In this document: positions 27,277 through 36,596 of the stretch, piece after piece
Numbering within the stretch: position 1 is the stretch's first letter
Layout of the letters: each line of letters starts with the position of its first letter
Source of the DNA: an uncultured Granulosicoccus sp.
GTDB taxonomy: Bacteria; Pseudomonadota; Gammaproteobacteria; Granulosicoccales; Granulosicoccaceae
Assembly: GCA_947495035.1 (NCBI GenBank)
Contig: CANLXI010000019.1
Span: forward strand, 1-64,000
DNA length: 64,000 nucleotides
Direction of reading: 5' to 3'
Position numbers and translations under genes: made by a program
Notes under the pieces: model-generated
The model's database searches: none
Told to the model about the DNA's origin: nothing
Seen by the model: the letters and a program-made list of their open reading frames with translations, nothing else

Positions 27277-28259
27277 GCTGCAGCTACGAACTGGGCAGGC
27301 CGGGAAAAGAAGTCCTCAACCAGTCTGAGTTGGTCCACGGAATTTTCCACCTTGTTGATCGTCTCGCGAAATGCAGCGGCATGCTTCAAACCCTTGCAAT
27401 ACCAGGCAATATGCTTGCGAGCAATACGAACACCGCGGTATTCACCGTAAAGCTGATGACAGCCTTCGAGCTGAGTCAACAGCGTCGCCCCTACCTGTTC
27501 GAGTGAGGGAGGCAATGGTACAGGCTCACCACGCAATGCGGCAGTAATTTCGCCGAATATCCAGGGATTTCCCTGAGCCGCGCGACCGACCATCACCCCG
27601 GCTGCGCCCGTCTGGTGCATGACCTGTCGAGCCTGATCTCCGCTGGTGATATCACCATTGGCGATAACGGGAATGGAGACGGCATCGACAATCGCGGCGA
27701 TGGTGTCGTACTCGGCCTGGCCCTTGAATCGATCACTGCGGGTGCGACCATGCACCGCCAGGCAGGCGATGCCTTCGCGCTCGGCCAGTCTGGCGATATC
27801 GACACCGTTTCGCGATTCCGGCGTGGGACCGGTCCGGATCTTCAGAGTCACCGGGACATCGACTCTGGCGACCACAGCGCGCAGAATGTCGCGTACCTGG
27901 TCGGGATAGGCCAGCAGGGCGGACCCTGCCTGACGGTTGCAGACCTTCTTTGCCGGGCACCCCATGTTGATGTCGATGATTTGCGCGCCATGAGCCACGT
28001 TCAATGCGGCCGCATCGGCCATGGCCTCGGGCTCGGCACCGGCAATCTGCACGGCATGCGGCAGATCGTTGTCGGCACGCACGATTCGATGCCGCGTCTT
28101 GGCCGTGGCATAGAGCAAGGTGTCGCTGGAGATCATCTCGGAGGCGGCATAACCGACCCCCGCTTTTGCACAGGCATCCCGGAAAGGACGATCGGTTACA
28201 CCCGCCATGGGTGCCAGAAACACAGGGATATCTACAACGTGTGTTCCTATTTCTATCAT
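27273..28259 (-). CDS. dusB: tRNA-dihydrouridine synthase B
   Basis: DusB is an FMN enzyme that reduces uridine in the tRNA D-loop. The 328-residue protein has the TIM-barrel start PVFLAPMAGVTDRPFRD, the catalytic cysteine in MGCPAKKVCN, VTLKIRTG, and VHGRTRSDRFKG. It is coupled to fis, as in most gammaproteobacteria. Confidence 0.96.
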   Translation of the reverse strand: MIEIGTHVVDIPVFLAPMAGVTDRPFRDACAKAGVGYAASEMISSDTLLYATAKTRHRIVRADNDLPHAVQIAGAEPEAMADAAALNVAHGAQIIDINMGCPAKKVCNRQAGSALLAYPDQVRDILRAVVARVDVPVTLKIRTGPTPESRNGVDIARLAEREGIACLAVHGRTRSDRFKGQAEYDTIAAIVDAVSIPVIANGDITSGDQARQVMHQTGAAGVMVGRAAQGNPWIFGEITAALRGEPVPLPPSLEQVGATLLTQLEGCHQLYGEYRGVRIARKHIAWYCKGLKHAAAFRETINKVENSVDQLRLVEDFFSRPAQFVAAA

Positions 28260-28282
28260 GGCAGGTGTGGACTAAAGGCGGC

Positions 28283-28311
28283 CGTATATCCTAATACAGA
28301 TCTGTTCTTAA
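28283..28311 (-). promoter_or_regulatory. Possible dusB-fis promoter with GC-rich discriminator
   Basis: On the minus strand TTAAGA (28311-28306) lies 17 bp from TATACG (28288-28283), and GCCGCC follows directly. The surrounding 113-bp gap is much more AT-rich than its neighbours. GC-rich bases just after the -10 box are typical of stringently controlled promoters such as the E. coli dusB-fis promoter. Both boxes are imperfect. Confidence 0.35.
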
Positions 28312-28372
28312 AAATACCGTATGAGGAAACAGCAGTAGACAGATATCACCTGCTGAACAGGGAAAAAGATCG

Positions 28373-29947
28373 TTATCTGAAGTCCAGCTCGAAGGACATG
28401 GCCTCGTTGCCGGGGTCTTCCACACTGAGGCTGATGTCCAGATTTTCCCCGGTCTCGAACAGATCTCCTGCCCGCCAGTTGTCAAGGTAGTCGGAAGGCG
28501 AATAGGTGTGCTTCGCCATCAATCGACCACTGCGGTCTGTCAGCATGATGTCCAGTGTGGGATAACGCTGGGCGAACTCGGCCTCGTTCGCGAAGCCGAT
28601 GTTGATGATCAACATGTCCTCCTCATCAGGATGAGAGAAAACGGTGCGCTTGGTGACCTTGATGGTTGCCAGATCGACCCGTTCCGCCAGCGTACAACCG
28701 AAGACGGAGCAGACCGATTCCAGTACCGGCCTGACCAGCGCATTGTGTTGCAGCGCAGCCCGCTCGCGATAACCATACAGTCCGGCGGCCAGGACCAGCA
28801 CACCGGTGAACAGCAGTCCTCGCATCCACCACGCGCCGACGGGTTCATCATCGGCCAGAATCGGCATCTCGGACGATTTCAAGGTACTCAGCAGTTCGTC
28901 CATCTCACCCACGACCTTCTCATCACCACCGGTAGTCGATGCAGGCAGGTCAGTCGCGACAGAGTCGGGCGAGCGCTGTGTGGTGGCGCTGCCCTGCTCC
29001 GGAGATCCATCACTCAGCGTGGCGCGGGCATCCTCGATGACATCATCGGCATAGAGCGTTTCATCGATGGACTCGTCGAAGTCGTCCTCTTCACCCGGAT
29101 CATCGAAATCGAAGGGCGGTAATTCTCGCGTCTCGTCCAGATAGTCCAGTTCGGGCAGTCCGGCATCCGCCGAGAACAGGGCGAAATCGGCATAGGTCAC
29201 GTCCAGTGGTGAAGCCGCACCGGTCTGGCTGGCTTCGCTGGCAGAATCAGCATCAGCCGTATCGGTTTTTCCGGGGGGAGTCGGCTCGCTGACGGTCTGC
29301 CCCGGCTTGCCTGATGCCGGTTCGCCAGAGGTGTCGGCCACGGTGTCCTCTTCGGTGTCTCCGGCAGGCTTGCGCAGATTCGCCAGTGCGTCGAATATGC
29401 TCAGGCATTCCCCACAACGCACCCGCGTGTCGCTGGATTCAAGCAACTCACGTGATACCTCGAACACGGTGTGACAACTCGAGCAACAGGTCTGCGGATT
29501 CTGCTCGTCCTCTGCCGAGGTATAGGCACTCGCCAGATCATCCTCGTCGTTCTCGTCGTTCTCGTCGTTCTCGTCGTTCTCGTCGTTCTTGCCGTTCTTG
29601 CCGTTCTTGGCATCCTCGTCTGCAGCAGACTCCTGATCGGCATCGCCCTCATCAGGCTCCTCATTGCCCGAACTGCTGACATCGGCGTCGTCCTGCCTGT
29701 CCTTGCCCTCCTCGTCGCCCGAGCCTCCTGCTTTGTCCCCGGCCTCATCGGTCTCTTGACCGTCGCCCAGATCCCCTTTCCGACCGCGCCCCTTGCCATT
29801 CTCCTGACCGCTGTCGTCAGGCTCCGCCTCTGTTCCGGTGGCATCAGCCCGTTCTTCATCCGGCGCCGTCGTTGCAGCAGCATCCGTATCGGGCTTGATA
29901 CGATCCTTGCCCGGGCCGAAACGGGATTTCTGGCTGCGCTTGGCCAT
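28373..29947 (-). CDS. Zinc-ribbon and DUF3426 membrane protein with acidic repeat
   Basis: This 524-residue protein has a highly acidic, low-complexity N-terminal region with (NGK)2 and (NDE)5 repeats, then an MJ0042-type zinc ribbon (CCSCH and CGEC pairs, about residues 158-185), another acidic linker, one membrane segment (about residue 375) and a C-terminal DUF3426 domain. The start is ATG at 29947; a TTG two codons earlier is less likely. It sits between prmA and dusB, its usual place. Its function is not known. Most homologues have a much shorter linker. Confidence 0.85.
   Translation of the reverse strand: MAKRSQKSRFGPGKDRIKPDTDAAATTAPDEERADATGTEAEPDDSGQENGKGRGRKGDLGDGQETDEAGDKAGGSGDEEGKDRQDDADVSSSGNEEPDEGDADQESAADEDAKNGKNGKNDENDENDENDENDEDDLASAYTSAEDEQNPQTCCSSCHTVFEVSRELLESSDTRVRCGECLSIFDALANLRKPAGDTEEDTVADTSGEPASGKPGQTVSEPTPPGKTDTADADSASEASQTGAASPLDVTYADFALFSADAGLPELDYLDETRELPPFDFDDPGEEDDFDESIDETLYADDVIEDARATLSDGSPEQGSATTQRSPDSVATDLPASTTGGDEKVVGEMDELLSTLKSSEMPILADDEPVGAWWMRGLLFTGVLVLAAGLYGYRERAALQHNALVRPVLESVCSVFGCTLAERVDLATIKVTKRTVFSHPDEEDMLIINIGFANEAEFAQRYPTLDIMLTDRSGRLMAKHTYSPSDYLDNWRAGDLFETGENLDISLSVEDPGNEAMSFELDFR
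29543..29605. repeat. 9-bp in-frame tandem repeat coding for NDE/NGK
   Basis: Seven 9-bp units: five perfect CTCGTCGTT followed by two perfect CTTGCCGTT. Read on the minus strand they encode NGK twice and NDE five times inside the DUF3426 protein. The unit is a multiple of three, so copy-number change lengthens the acidic stretch without breaking the frame. It has the same block structure as the hexamer and heptamer arrays. Confidence 0.92.
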
Positions 29948-29964
29948 GATCAATCAGCGCGGGT

Positions 29965-30891
29965 TCAGCGACGAATCGCGGTCATCAGCGCCCAGCCGTC
30001 ACGAGCCTGGCCGGGTTCGAAGTCGAAGTTCTCGCCGTAGCGCTTGCTCAACGGTGCCATCTGCTCGCTCAGAATACCGGACACGATCAGTCGCCCCCCC
30101 GGCACCACCGTTGCTGCAAGAGTATCTGCCAGTTCCATCAATGGCTTGAAGAGGATGTTGGCCAAGACGAGTTCCACCGAAATATCGTTTACAAGGTCAG
30201 GCATGCCGATCTCGAGCCGATCCAGCACACCGTTCTGCAGGGCATTGTCACGTGTCGCTGTCAGCGCCTGTGGATCGATATCCACGGCCCAGGCCCGTTC
30301 TGCACCCAGCAGCAATGCTGCAATGGCCAGAACACCCGAGCCGCAACCGTAGTCGATGACGCGACAGCCCTGCATGGGACGCAATGTATGTGCCGTTTGC
30401 GCCCCCATCCACGCAAGGCACTGGGCTGTCGTTGCATGGGTGCCGGTGCCGAAGGCCATGCCGGGATCCAGTCGCAGGTTGATGGCCTTGTCATCCGGTG
30501 GTGGCTGCTCTGTCGGACAGATCCAGAAATGCTCTCCGAACTGCATGGGCTTGAAGGTATCCATCCAGGTTCGTTCCCATTGGCGTTCCTGCAATCGCGA
30601 CACCGAAAACAACGGCACCGAGATCCCCATCATCGCTGCCGCCAGGTACAGGGCATCCTGCAGTTGCTCGAGCTCGGTCTCACGAGCGAACAGCCCCACC
30701 AGCGTGATGTCTTCCCACAGCCGGACTTCGCCCGGCACCGGTTCCAGCACGGCATGGGCAAGATCCTCGTCATCATGACTGTCCTGGAGAGTGATGGACA
30801 GAGCACCGGCCTCCAACAGCCAGTCCTCCAGAGACTCGACCTCTTGCCGAGTCGTGTCGAGCGTGACTTCAAGCCATTCAGGAGCAGTCAT
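29965..30891 (-). CDS. prmA: Ribosomal protein L11 methyltransferase
   Basis: PrmA methylates ribosomal protein L11 with S-adenosylmethionine. The 308-residue protein has an N-terminal substrate domain (WLEVTLDTTRQEVESLEDWL), then DPGMAFGTGTHATTAQCL, the SAM motif VIDYGCGSGVLAIAAL and ELVLANILFKPLMEL. The ATG at 30891 gives the standard N-terminus. It starts 19 bp after the accC stop. Confidence 0.96.
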   Translation of the reverse strand: MTAPEWLEVTLDTTRQEVESLEDWLLEAGALSITLQDSHDDEDLAHAVLEPVPGEVRLWEDITLVGLFARETELEQLQDALYLAAAMMGISVPLFSVSRLQERQWERTWMDTFKPMQFGEHFWICPTEQPPPDDKAINLRLDPGMAFGTGTHATTAQCLAWMGAQTAHTLRPMQGCRVIDYGCGSGVLAIAALLLGAERAWAVDIDPQALTATRDNALQNGVLDRLEIGMPDLVNDISVELVLANILFKPLMELADTLAATVVPGGRLIVSGILSEQMAPLSKRYGENFDFEPGQARDGWALMTAIRR

Positions 30892-30910
30892 GATGTTCCG
30901 GCAAGGGCCT

Positions 30911-32263
30911 TCAGGAAAGGCCCAGCTTCTTTTCGAGGTAGTGGATATTGGTGCCTCCTTCCTGGAAGGCAGAATCGTTGAAGATATCGATGTGCAGAGG
31001 GATATTGGTCTTGATACCGTCGATGAAGACCTCACTGAGTGCACCACGCATGCGGGCAAGCGCCGATTCTCGCGTATTGGCGGACACGACCAGTTTGGCA
31101 ATCATGGAGTCGTAGTGAGGCGGCACCGTGTAGCCATTGTAGATATGGGTCTCGACACGCACCCCCAGACCGCCCGCCGGATGGTACTGGCGTATGGTCC
31201 CCGGGGATGGCATGAAGTTGACCGGATCTTCCGCATTGATACGACACTCGAAGGCATGACCCTTGATCTTGATGTCTTCCTGCTTCCAGCGAAGCTCACG
31301 CCCTTCGGCAGCGAAGATCTGCTCCTTGATGATGTCGATCCCCGTGATCATCTCGGTGACAGGGTGTTCAACCTGCACCCGGGTGTTCATCTCGATGAAG
31401 TAGAACTCACCATTTTCGAACAGAAACTCGAACGTCCCTGCTCCTCGGTAACCGATGCGCTTGCAGGCTTCCACGCAACGTGCGCCCATATCGGCACGTG
31501 TGGCCTCATCGATTCCCGGTGCCGGTGCTTCTTCCACCACTTTCTGATGGCGGCGCTGCATCGAACAATCACGCTCGCCCAGATGGATGGCGTTGCCATT
31601 CTCGTCACAGATGACCTGAAACTCGATATGGCGCGGCTTCTCCAGGTACTTTTCCATGTACACCATGGGATTGCCGAACGCTGTACCCGCCTCGCTCTGG
31701 GTCATGGCAATCGACTTTTCCAGCTCATCGTCAGACCGCACCACGCGCATGCCTCGGCCACCACCACCACCGGCTGCCTTGATGATGATCGGGTAACCGA
31801 TCTCGTTGGCCAGTTTGCGGTTGGTGGCAGCATCATCGCCCAGAGGACCGTCGCTGCCGGGAACACAAGGCACGCCGGCCGCCTTCATCTCGGCGATGGC
31901 GCTGACCTTGTCACCCATCAGACGAATGACGTCGGAAGTGGGCCCGATGAACTTGAAGCCACTGGATTCGACTCGCTCGGCAAAGTCGGCATTCTCGGCC
32001 AGAAAGCCATAGCCGGGATGAATGGCTTCGGAGCGGGTTATCTCGGCCGCACTGATGATGGCTGGAATATTGAGATAGCTCTTGATCGATGGTGGCGGCC
32101 CGATGCAGACAGCCTCATCGGCCAGTCGAACATGCTTCAGATCGCGGTCTGCGGTCGAATAGACTGCGACGGTCTTGATTCCCAGATCGCGACAGCAACG
32201 CATGATACGCAGGGCTATTTCGCCGCGATTGGCGATCAGCAGTTTCTTGATGGGAGTAACCAT
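30911..32263 (-). CDS. accC: Acetyl-CoA carboxylase, biotin carboxylase subunit
   Basis: AccC carboxylates the biotin on AccB with ATP and bicarbonate, the first step of fatty acid synthesis. The 450-residue protein has the usual length and the ATP-grasp motifs [16 protein letters not shown], the catalytic [28 protein letters not shown] and MITGID. It starts 12 bp after accB. Confidence 0.98.
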   Translation of the reverse strand: MVTPIKKLLIANRGEIALRIMRCCRDLGIKTVAVYSTADRDLKHVRLADEAVCIGPPPSIKSYLNIPAIISAAEITRSEAIHPGYGFLAENADFAERVESSGFKFIGPTSDVIRLMGDKVSAIAEMKAAGVPCVPGSDGPLGDDAATNRKLANEIGYPIIIKAAGGGGGRGMRVVRSDDELEKSIAMTQSEAGTAFGNPMVYMEKYLEKPRHIEFQVICDENGNAIHLGERDCSMQRRHQKVVEEAPAPGIDEATRADMGARCVEACKRIGYRGAGTFEFLFENGEFYFIEMNTRVQVEHPVTEMITGIDIIKEQIFAAEGRELRWKQEDIKIKGHAFECRINAEDPVNFMPSPGTIRQYHPAGGLGVRVETHIYNGYTVPPHYDSMIAKLVVSANTRESALARMRGALSEVFIDGIKTNIPLHIDIFNDSAFQEGGTNIHYLEKKLGLS

Positions 32264-32275
32264 GAGTCCGTCTAC

Positions 32276-32740
32276 TCAGTCTATGACGATCAGTGGCTCG
32301 CCGTATTCGACCGGCTGGCCATCGTCAACCAGAATCGCTCGAACGGTACCGCTGATTTCAGCTTCAATCTGGTTCATGATCTTCATCGCTTCGATGATGC
32401 AGACCGTATCGCCCTTGTTGACGCTCTGGCCGACTTCAATGAAGGCCTTTGCCGTTGGCGAAGATGAACGATAGAAGGTACCGACCATGGGCGATTCCAT
32501 GATGGTACCCGGCGGCAAGAGGTCGTCAGATGCAGGGGCAGCTGGCGCCGATGGTGCGGCTGGCGCTGCGGCCGCTGGAGAATAGGTCGCGGGAGGGGGG
32601 GCAGGCGCAGCCACCGGTGCCATGGTGACACCTGATGAGCGTGCGATACGCACCGACTCTTCTCCCTCGACGATTTCGATTTCGGAAACATCCGAATCTT
32701 CCAGCAATTCGATCAACTTCTTGATCTTGCGAATATCCAT
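32276..32740 (-). CDS. accB: Acetyl-CoA carboxylase biotin carboxyl carrier protein
   Basis: This 154-residue protein has an N-terminal helix region ([20 protein letters not shown]), an Ala/Pro-rich linker and a C-terminal biotinyl domain with the biotinylation motif EAMKIMN (usually EAMKMMN) and the thumb-like TFYRSSSPT. It carries biotin between AccC and the carboxyltransferase. It is co-transcribed with accC. Confidence 0.97.
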   Translation of the reverse strand: MDIRKIKKLIELLEDSDVSEIEIVEGEESVRIARSSGVTMAPVAAPAPPPATYSPAAAAPAAPSAPAAPASDDLLPPGTIMESPMVGTFYRSSSPTAKAFIEVGQSVNKGDTVCIIEAMKIMNQIEAEISGTVRAILVDDGQPVEYGEPLIVID

Positions 32741-32771
32741 GGGGCAGTCCTGTCAGTATTCCGGTTCAGTG

Positions 32772-33218
32772 TTATTGGTCTTGTTCGAGTCGGGCTACGG
32801 CGGCCGTCAAGGCCATGCTGTATCCGGCAGGGCCGAAACCGATCAATGTACCTACCGAAATATCGGAAAAATACGAATGGTGCCGGAACGACTCGCGCTG
32901 ATGAATGTTGGTTACGTGTACTTCAATCAGTGGCAGCGCCACGCCCAGAAAGGCATCTCGCAACGCTACGCTGGTATGACTGTATCCACCGGGATTGATG
33001 ATGGCGATGCGAACGCCTTCGGCCGGTGCCGCGTGTACGCGATCGATCAGAGCACCTTCGCTATTGCTTTGAAAGAAATCGATGGTGACGCCCAGTCGGG
33101 CCGCCTGCTCGCTCAGCTGCGCTTCGATATCGGCCAGACGAACAGAGCCATATCGTTCGGGCTCACGGGTACCAAGAAGGTTGAGGTTGGGCCCATTGAG
33201 CACCAGCACCTGTGACAT
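32772..33218 (-). CDS. aroQ: Type II 3-dehydroquinate dehydratase
   Basis: AroQ removes water from 3-dehydroquinate in the shikimate pathway. The 148-residue protein has LNGPNLNLLGTREPERYG with the active Tyr and Arg, FFQSNSEGALIDRVH, INPGGYSHTSVALRDAF and EVHVTNIHQRESFR with the catalytic His. It stands 31 bp upstream of accB, its usual neighbour. Confidence 0.97.
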   Translation of the reverse strand: MSQVLVLNGPNLNLLGTREPERYGSVRLADIEAQLSEQAARLGVTIDFFQSNSEGALIDRVHAAPAEGVRIAIINPGGYSHTSVALRDAFLGVALPLIEVHVTNIHQRESFRHHSYFSDISVGTLIGFGPAGYSMALTAAVARLEQDQ

Positions 33219-33242
33219 ACTCCAACGCTCCGGTTACAAAGT

Positions 33243-33271
33243 TTGCTAGATACGAAAGACATGGCGATCAA
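33243..33271 (-). promoter_or_regulatory. Possible promoter of the aroQ-accBC operon
   Basis: On the minus strand TTGATC (33271-33266) is separated by 17 bp from TAGCAA (33248-33243), about 25 bp before the aroQ start codon. Both boxes depart from consensus at two positions. The rest of the 135-bp divergent gap shows no better candidate for either gene. Confidence 0.35.
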
Positions 33272-33353
33272 TCGCGACGGTAACTGTGAACGATAGCATC
33301 AAATAGAGCTCATTTACAGACAGTTGGCGACATATACCGACGATAGGGAGTTA

Positions 33354-34352
33354 ATGATCATCGATAATCCGGACGCCACCCTCGCCTTCCAGTCTCTTGA
33401 CCCGATCCAGATACTCGATGCCATCGACAGCGTCGGCTGGCACACGGACGGGCGAGTCAGCGCCCTCAACAGCTACGAGAATCGCGTCTATTCTGTCGGC
33501 ATGGAAGATGGCCGGAATATCGTTGCCAAGTTCTATCGTCCCGGCCGCTGGAGCGACGAGACCATTCTGGAGGAACACGCCTTCTGCGATGCGTTGCTGG
33601 AACGTGACATTCCCGTCATCACGCCGTTGAAGGATGCCGCCGGCAGGACGCTGCACTGCTCAGGACCTTTTCGCTTCAGTCTGTTCCCGCGTGCCGGCGG
33701 CCGGCCACCCGAACTGGACAACCCGGAACAGCTTGCCGTCATCGGCCGGACTCTGGGACGCATGCACCTGGTTGCCGATACGCATCATTTCGAGCACCGC
33801 CCGTTCATCGATGCCTGGCGACTCGGTGACGACTGCGCCGACTTTCTGCTGGACTCGGGTGTACTGCCCGCTGACCAGGCACCGGTTTACGAATCGCTGG
33901 TCGACGAACTGCTACCCGAGATCCACGATCGACTGGACAATGTGCCTTATCGGGAAATCTGCCTGCACGGCGATTTCCATCCAGGCAACATCCTGTGGGG
34001 CAGCGACGGTACACCGCATCTGCTCGACTTCGACGATACCGCTACAGGTCCTGCCGTGCAGGATCTGTGGATGTTCATCTCCGGAGACCGGCAGTACGCC
34101 CAGGCTCGTCTGGGAGAGTTGCTCGATGGCTACCACGAATTCCGGGAATTCGATGAGCGGGAACTGGCCCTGATCGAGCCCCTGCGCAGCCTGCGCATCA
34201 TTCACTATGCGGCCTGGATAGCCAGGCGCTGGCAGGACCCGGCATTCGTCCAGGCCTTCCCCTTCTTTGCCAGTGCACGCTTCTGGGATGAACACATCCA
34301 GTCATTGCGGGAGCAGTGCGCCGCTCTGGACGAACCGCCACTGATCTACTGA
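33354..34352 (+). CDS. srkA: SrkA/RdoA-type stress response kinase
   Basis: This 332-residue protein has the aminoglycoside-phosphotransferase-like kinase fold of E. coli SrkA (YihE). Visible features are NSYENRVYSVGMEDG (nucleotide loop), VAKFYRPGRWSDETILEEH, the catalytic loop CLHGDFHPGNILW and the metal site LLDFDDTATGPAVQDLW. SrkA phosphorylates Ser/Thr and protects against stress-induced death. The ATG at 33354 is preceded by GGGAG at ideal distance, so the upstream TTG is not used. Confidence 0.93.
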   Translation: MIIDNPDATLAFQSLDPIQILDAIDSVGWHTDGRVSALNSYENRVYSVGMEDGRNIVAKFYRPGRWSDETILEEHAFCDALLERDIPVITPLKDAAGRTLHCSGPFRFSLFPRAGGRPPELDNPEQLAVIGRTLGRMHLVADTHHFEHRPFIDAWRLGDDCADFLLDSGVLPADQAPVYESLVDELLPEIHDRLDNVPYREICLHGDFHPGNILWGSDGTPHLLDFDDTATGPAVQDLWMFISGDRQYAQARLGELLDGYHEFREFDERELALIEPLRSLRIIHYAAWIARRWQDPAFVQAFPFFASARFWDEHIQSLREQCAALDEPPLIY

Positions 34353-34371
34353 TCAGAGAGGGCTTCCGGAT

Positions 34372-34827
34372 TCAGGTGTGATTGAAAACCAGGCTGCCCT
34401 TGCCGTATTTGCCCAGCTCGACATCAAAGGCCACCTCTGCATTGCCGTCAGTCAACATGCGCCTGCCCGCATCAACCACCACCTCGACCAACCGCAGATG
34501 GGCAGACTTGTCATTCATCAGCAGGCTGGAGCAGATGTTCATCATCTCGTAGAAGTTCTCACTCGCGGTGTCGGACAGGGCACCATCCTCCACCATGACT
34601 TCAGCGCCGCCGGGTGGAATCATCGACAGTGCGCAGCCCAGTGCCGCGGCCGTGGACAGGTTGCAGCTGCAACTGGCCACCAGTTCATCCTCACGATTGA
34701 GGAAAATGGCCACATGATCCAGGCCGGCGGCATCCGGCGCACTGCCCTCCTTCGCTGTGGCTTCGACGCCCAGAACCATCGACAGCATCTCGGCAACCTT
34801 GCTTGCCGTGGGTGATTGATAGTTCAT
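34372..34827 (-). CDS. CheX/CheC-like chemotaxis phosphatase family protein
   Basis: This 151-residue protein resembles CheX-type CheY-P phosphatases. It has the E-x2-N pair (Glu94 and Asn97 in FYEMMNICSS), which is the catalytic signature of that family, and the preceding hydrophobic strands. It begins 2 bp after the stop of a CheY-like gene, which strongly suggests that it acts on that protein. No other chemotaxis gene is in the window. Similarity is moderate, and the usual second E-x2-N motif of CheC is not seen. Confidence 0.68.
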   Translation of the reverse strand: MNYQSPTASKVAEMLSMVLGVEATAKEGSAPDAAGLDHVAIFLNREDELVASCSCNLSTAAALGCALSMIPPGGAEVMVEDGALSDTASENFYEMMNICSSLLMNDKSAHLRLVEVVVDAGRRMLTDGNAEVAFDVELGKYGKGSLVFNHT

Positions 34828-34829
34828 GC

Positions 34830-35192
34830 TTATCCGAGAATCGGTTCCAGGGTTCGCTGGAAAGTTGCCGCCGTGAATGGCTTGGCAACCAGAAACTGTG
34901 CACCGGCCTCCTGCGCCAGACTTCGCATTTCAGGGGTGGATTCGGTCGTCACGAATCCGAAGTTGACCATATTGCCGGCGGCTCTGATGGCCTTGAGAAA
35001 ATCGATGCCATTCATCTGTGGCATGTTCCAGTCGCACAGCACCAGATTGGGATTGCAGGCGTCGATCTTCGCCAGCGCATCGGTGCCATCTTCGGCTTCC
35101 TCGAATTCCATGTCGTCGAAGCCAGCCTGTTTGAGCGTACGCTTCACGATCATCCGCATGGATTTCGAATCATCGACAATCATTACTTTCAT
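34830..35192 (-). CDS. CheY-like single-domain response regulator
   Basis: This 120-residue receiver domain has all phosphorylation residues: Asp7 and Asp8 (IVDDS), the phosphoacceptor Asp54 (LCDWNMPQMNG), Thr82/83 and Lys104 (VAKPF). It has no output domain, so it acts by protein contact. I use the ATG at 35192; a GTG two codons upstream is possible. It is followed directly by the CheX-like gene. Its kinase and target are not in the window. Confidence 0.93.
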   Translation of the reverse strand: MKVMIVDDSKSMRMIVKRTLKQAGFDDMEFEEAEDGTDALAKIDACNPNLVLCDWNMPQMNGIDFLKAIRAAGNMVNFGFVTTESTPEMRSLAQEAGAQFLVAKPFTAATFQRTLEPILG

Positions 35193-35328
35193 GGGCACTA
35201 CACCGAGTCAGATGGGTTATGAGAGATAACGACCATCCTTCGTGCCGATGAAGGGCTGATGTAACGGTCAACTCTGACAGGCCAGGTCTCACAACGGACA
35301 ATCACAGACCGGCCATCGCGCCGAGTTG

Positions 35329-35361
35329 GCACTCCGAGAGCCTTTTTCGCTCCCGGAGTGC
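35329..35361 (-). terminator. Hairpin terminator after fabB
   Basis: On the minus strand GCACTCCGGGAGC and GCTCTCGGAGTGC pair over 13 bp with a single G-T wobble, around a GAAAAAG loop, starting 11 bp after the fabB stop codon. This is the strongest hairpin in the gap before the cheY-like gene. It lacks a T-run, so termination strength is uncertain. Confidence 0.5.
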
Positions 35362-35372
35362 GGCATCACGAT

Positions 35373-36584
35373 CTACACGCGTCGGAAAACCAGAGACGCA
35401 TTGGTTCCGCCAAAGCCGAAACTGTTGGACATGACGGTATCGATGGTCGCATTGTCAATCCGCTGACGCACGATTGGCAGATCACTGGCAGCCTCGTCAA
35501 GATCGGTGATGTTGGCCGACTCGGCAATGAAACCGGCCTGCTGCATCAACAGGGTGTAAATGGCTTCCTGAACCCCGGCAGCACCCAGTGAGTGACCGGA
35601 CAGCGACTTGGTCGAACCGATGTGCGGTACTCGCTCGCCGAAGGCCTTTCTGACCGCACCCAGTTCGGCAATGTCCCCAACTGGCGTGCTGGTGCCATGC
35701 GCATTGATGTAGTCAATGGGCGAGTCGACCGTGGAACTGGCGATCTGCATGCAACGCATGGCGCCTTCACCCGAAGGGGCAACCATGTCATAACCGTCAG
35801 ATGTGGCCCCATAGCCAACGACTTCGGCATAGATTTTCGCGCCACGCGCCTTGGCGGCTTCCAGTTCCTCGACTACCACCATGCCACCACCACCGGCAAT
35901 GACAAATCCATCGCGATTCGCGTCATAGGCGCGTGAAGCGACTGCCGGCGTGTCGTTGTACTTCGTGGACAAGGCGCCCATGGCGTCGAACAGGCTGCTC
36001 AGTGTCCAGTGCTCTTCTTCACCGCCACCGGCAAACACACGATCCTGCTTGCCCAGCTGAATCAGCTCCAGTGCATTGCCGATGCAATGCGCGCTGGTCG
36101 AACAGGCCGATGCAATCGAGTAATTGATGCCCTTGATCTTGAATGGTGTGGCCAGACAGGCCGACACGGTACTGGCCATGGTCTGGGTAACCCGGTAAGG
36201 ACCGACCCGACGGATACCCTTGTTGCGCAGGATGTCCGCGGCGTCCACCTGGCTGGCCGAAGACCCGCCACCCGAACCGGCGATGATACCGGTGCGTTCG
36301 TTGGACACTTCGCTCTCTTCCAGACCGGCGTCTTCGATGGCCTGCTGCATGGCCAGATAGGCATAACCGGCGGCATCGCCCATGAACCGGTATTGCTTCC
36401 GGTCGATCGATTCCTTGAGATCGATATCCGGAGCGGCAGCCACATGGCTGCGCATTCCCATCTCCTTGTAGATTTCCCGGTAGGTGATACCCGATTTGGC
36501 CTGCCTCAAGGATTCGGTAACCGATGCCTTGTCATTTCCCAGACAGGAAACAATGCCAATGCCGGTAATTACTGCTCTGCGCAT
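35373..36584 (-). CDS. fabB: 3-oxoacyl-ACP synthase I
   Basis: FabB elongates acyl-ACP chains with malonyl-ACP and is needed for unsaturated fatty acids. The 403-residue protein has the active cysteine in [13 protein letters not shown], the first histidine in [11 protein letters not shown], the second in [14 protein letters not shown] and the terminal [12 protein letters not shown]. It lies 12 bp downstream of fabA, the standard anaerobic-type unsaturated fatty acid pair. Confidence 0.97.
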   Translation of the reverse strand: MRRAVITGIGIVSCLGNDKASVTESLRQAKSGITYREIYKEMGMRSHVAAAPDIDLKESIDRKQYRFMGDAAGYAYLAMQQAIEDAGLEESEVSNERTGIIAGSGGGSSASQVDAADILRNKGIRRVGPYRVTQTMASTVSACLATPFKIKGINYSIASACSTSAHCIGNALELIQLGKQDRVFAGGGEEEHWTLSSLFDAMGALSTKYNDTPAVASRAYDANRDGFVIAGGGGMVVVEELEAAKARGAKIYAEVVGYGATSDGYDMVAPSGEGAMRCMQIASSTVDSPIDYINAHGTSTPVGDIAELGAVRKAFGERVPHIGSTKSLSGHSLGAAGVQEAIYTLLMQQAGFIAESANITDLDEAASDLPIVRQRIDNATIDTVMSNSFGFGGTNASLVFRRV

Positions 36585-36596
36585 GATGCGAACTCT

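Noticed and set aside
30791-32467. 558-codon plus-strand frame opposite accC
   Set aside because: AccC on the minus strand is complete and fully conserved. The antisense translation is rich in His, Gln and Asp without any domain.
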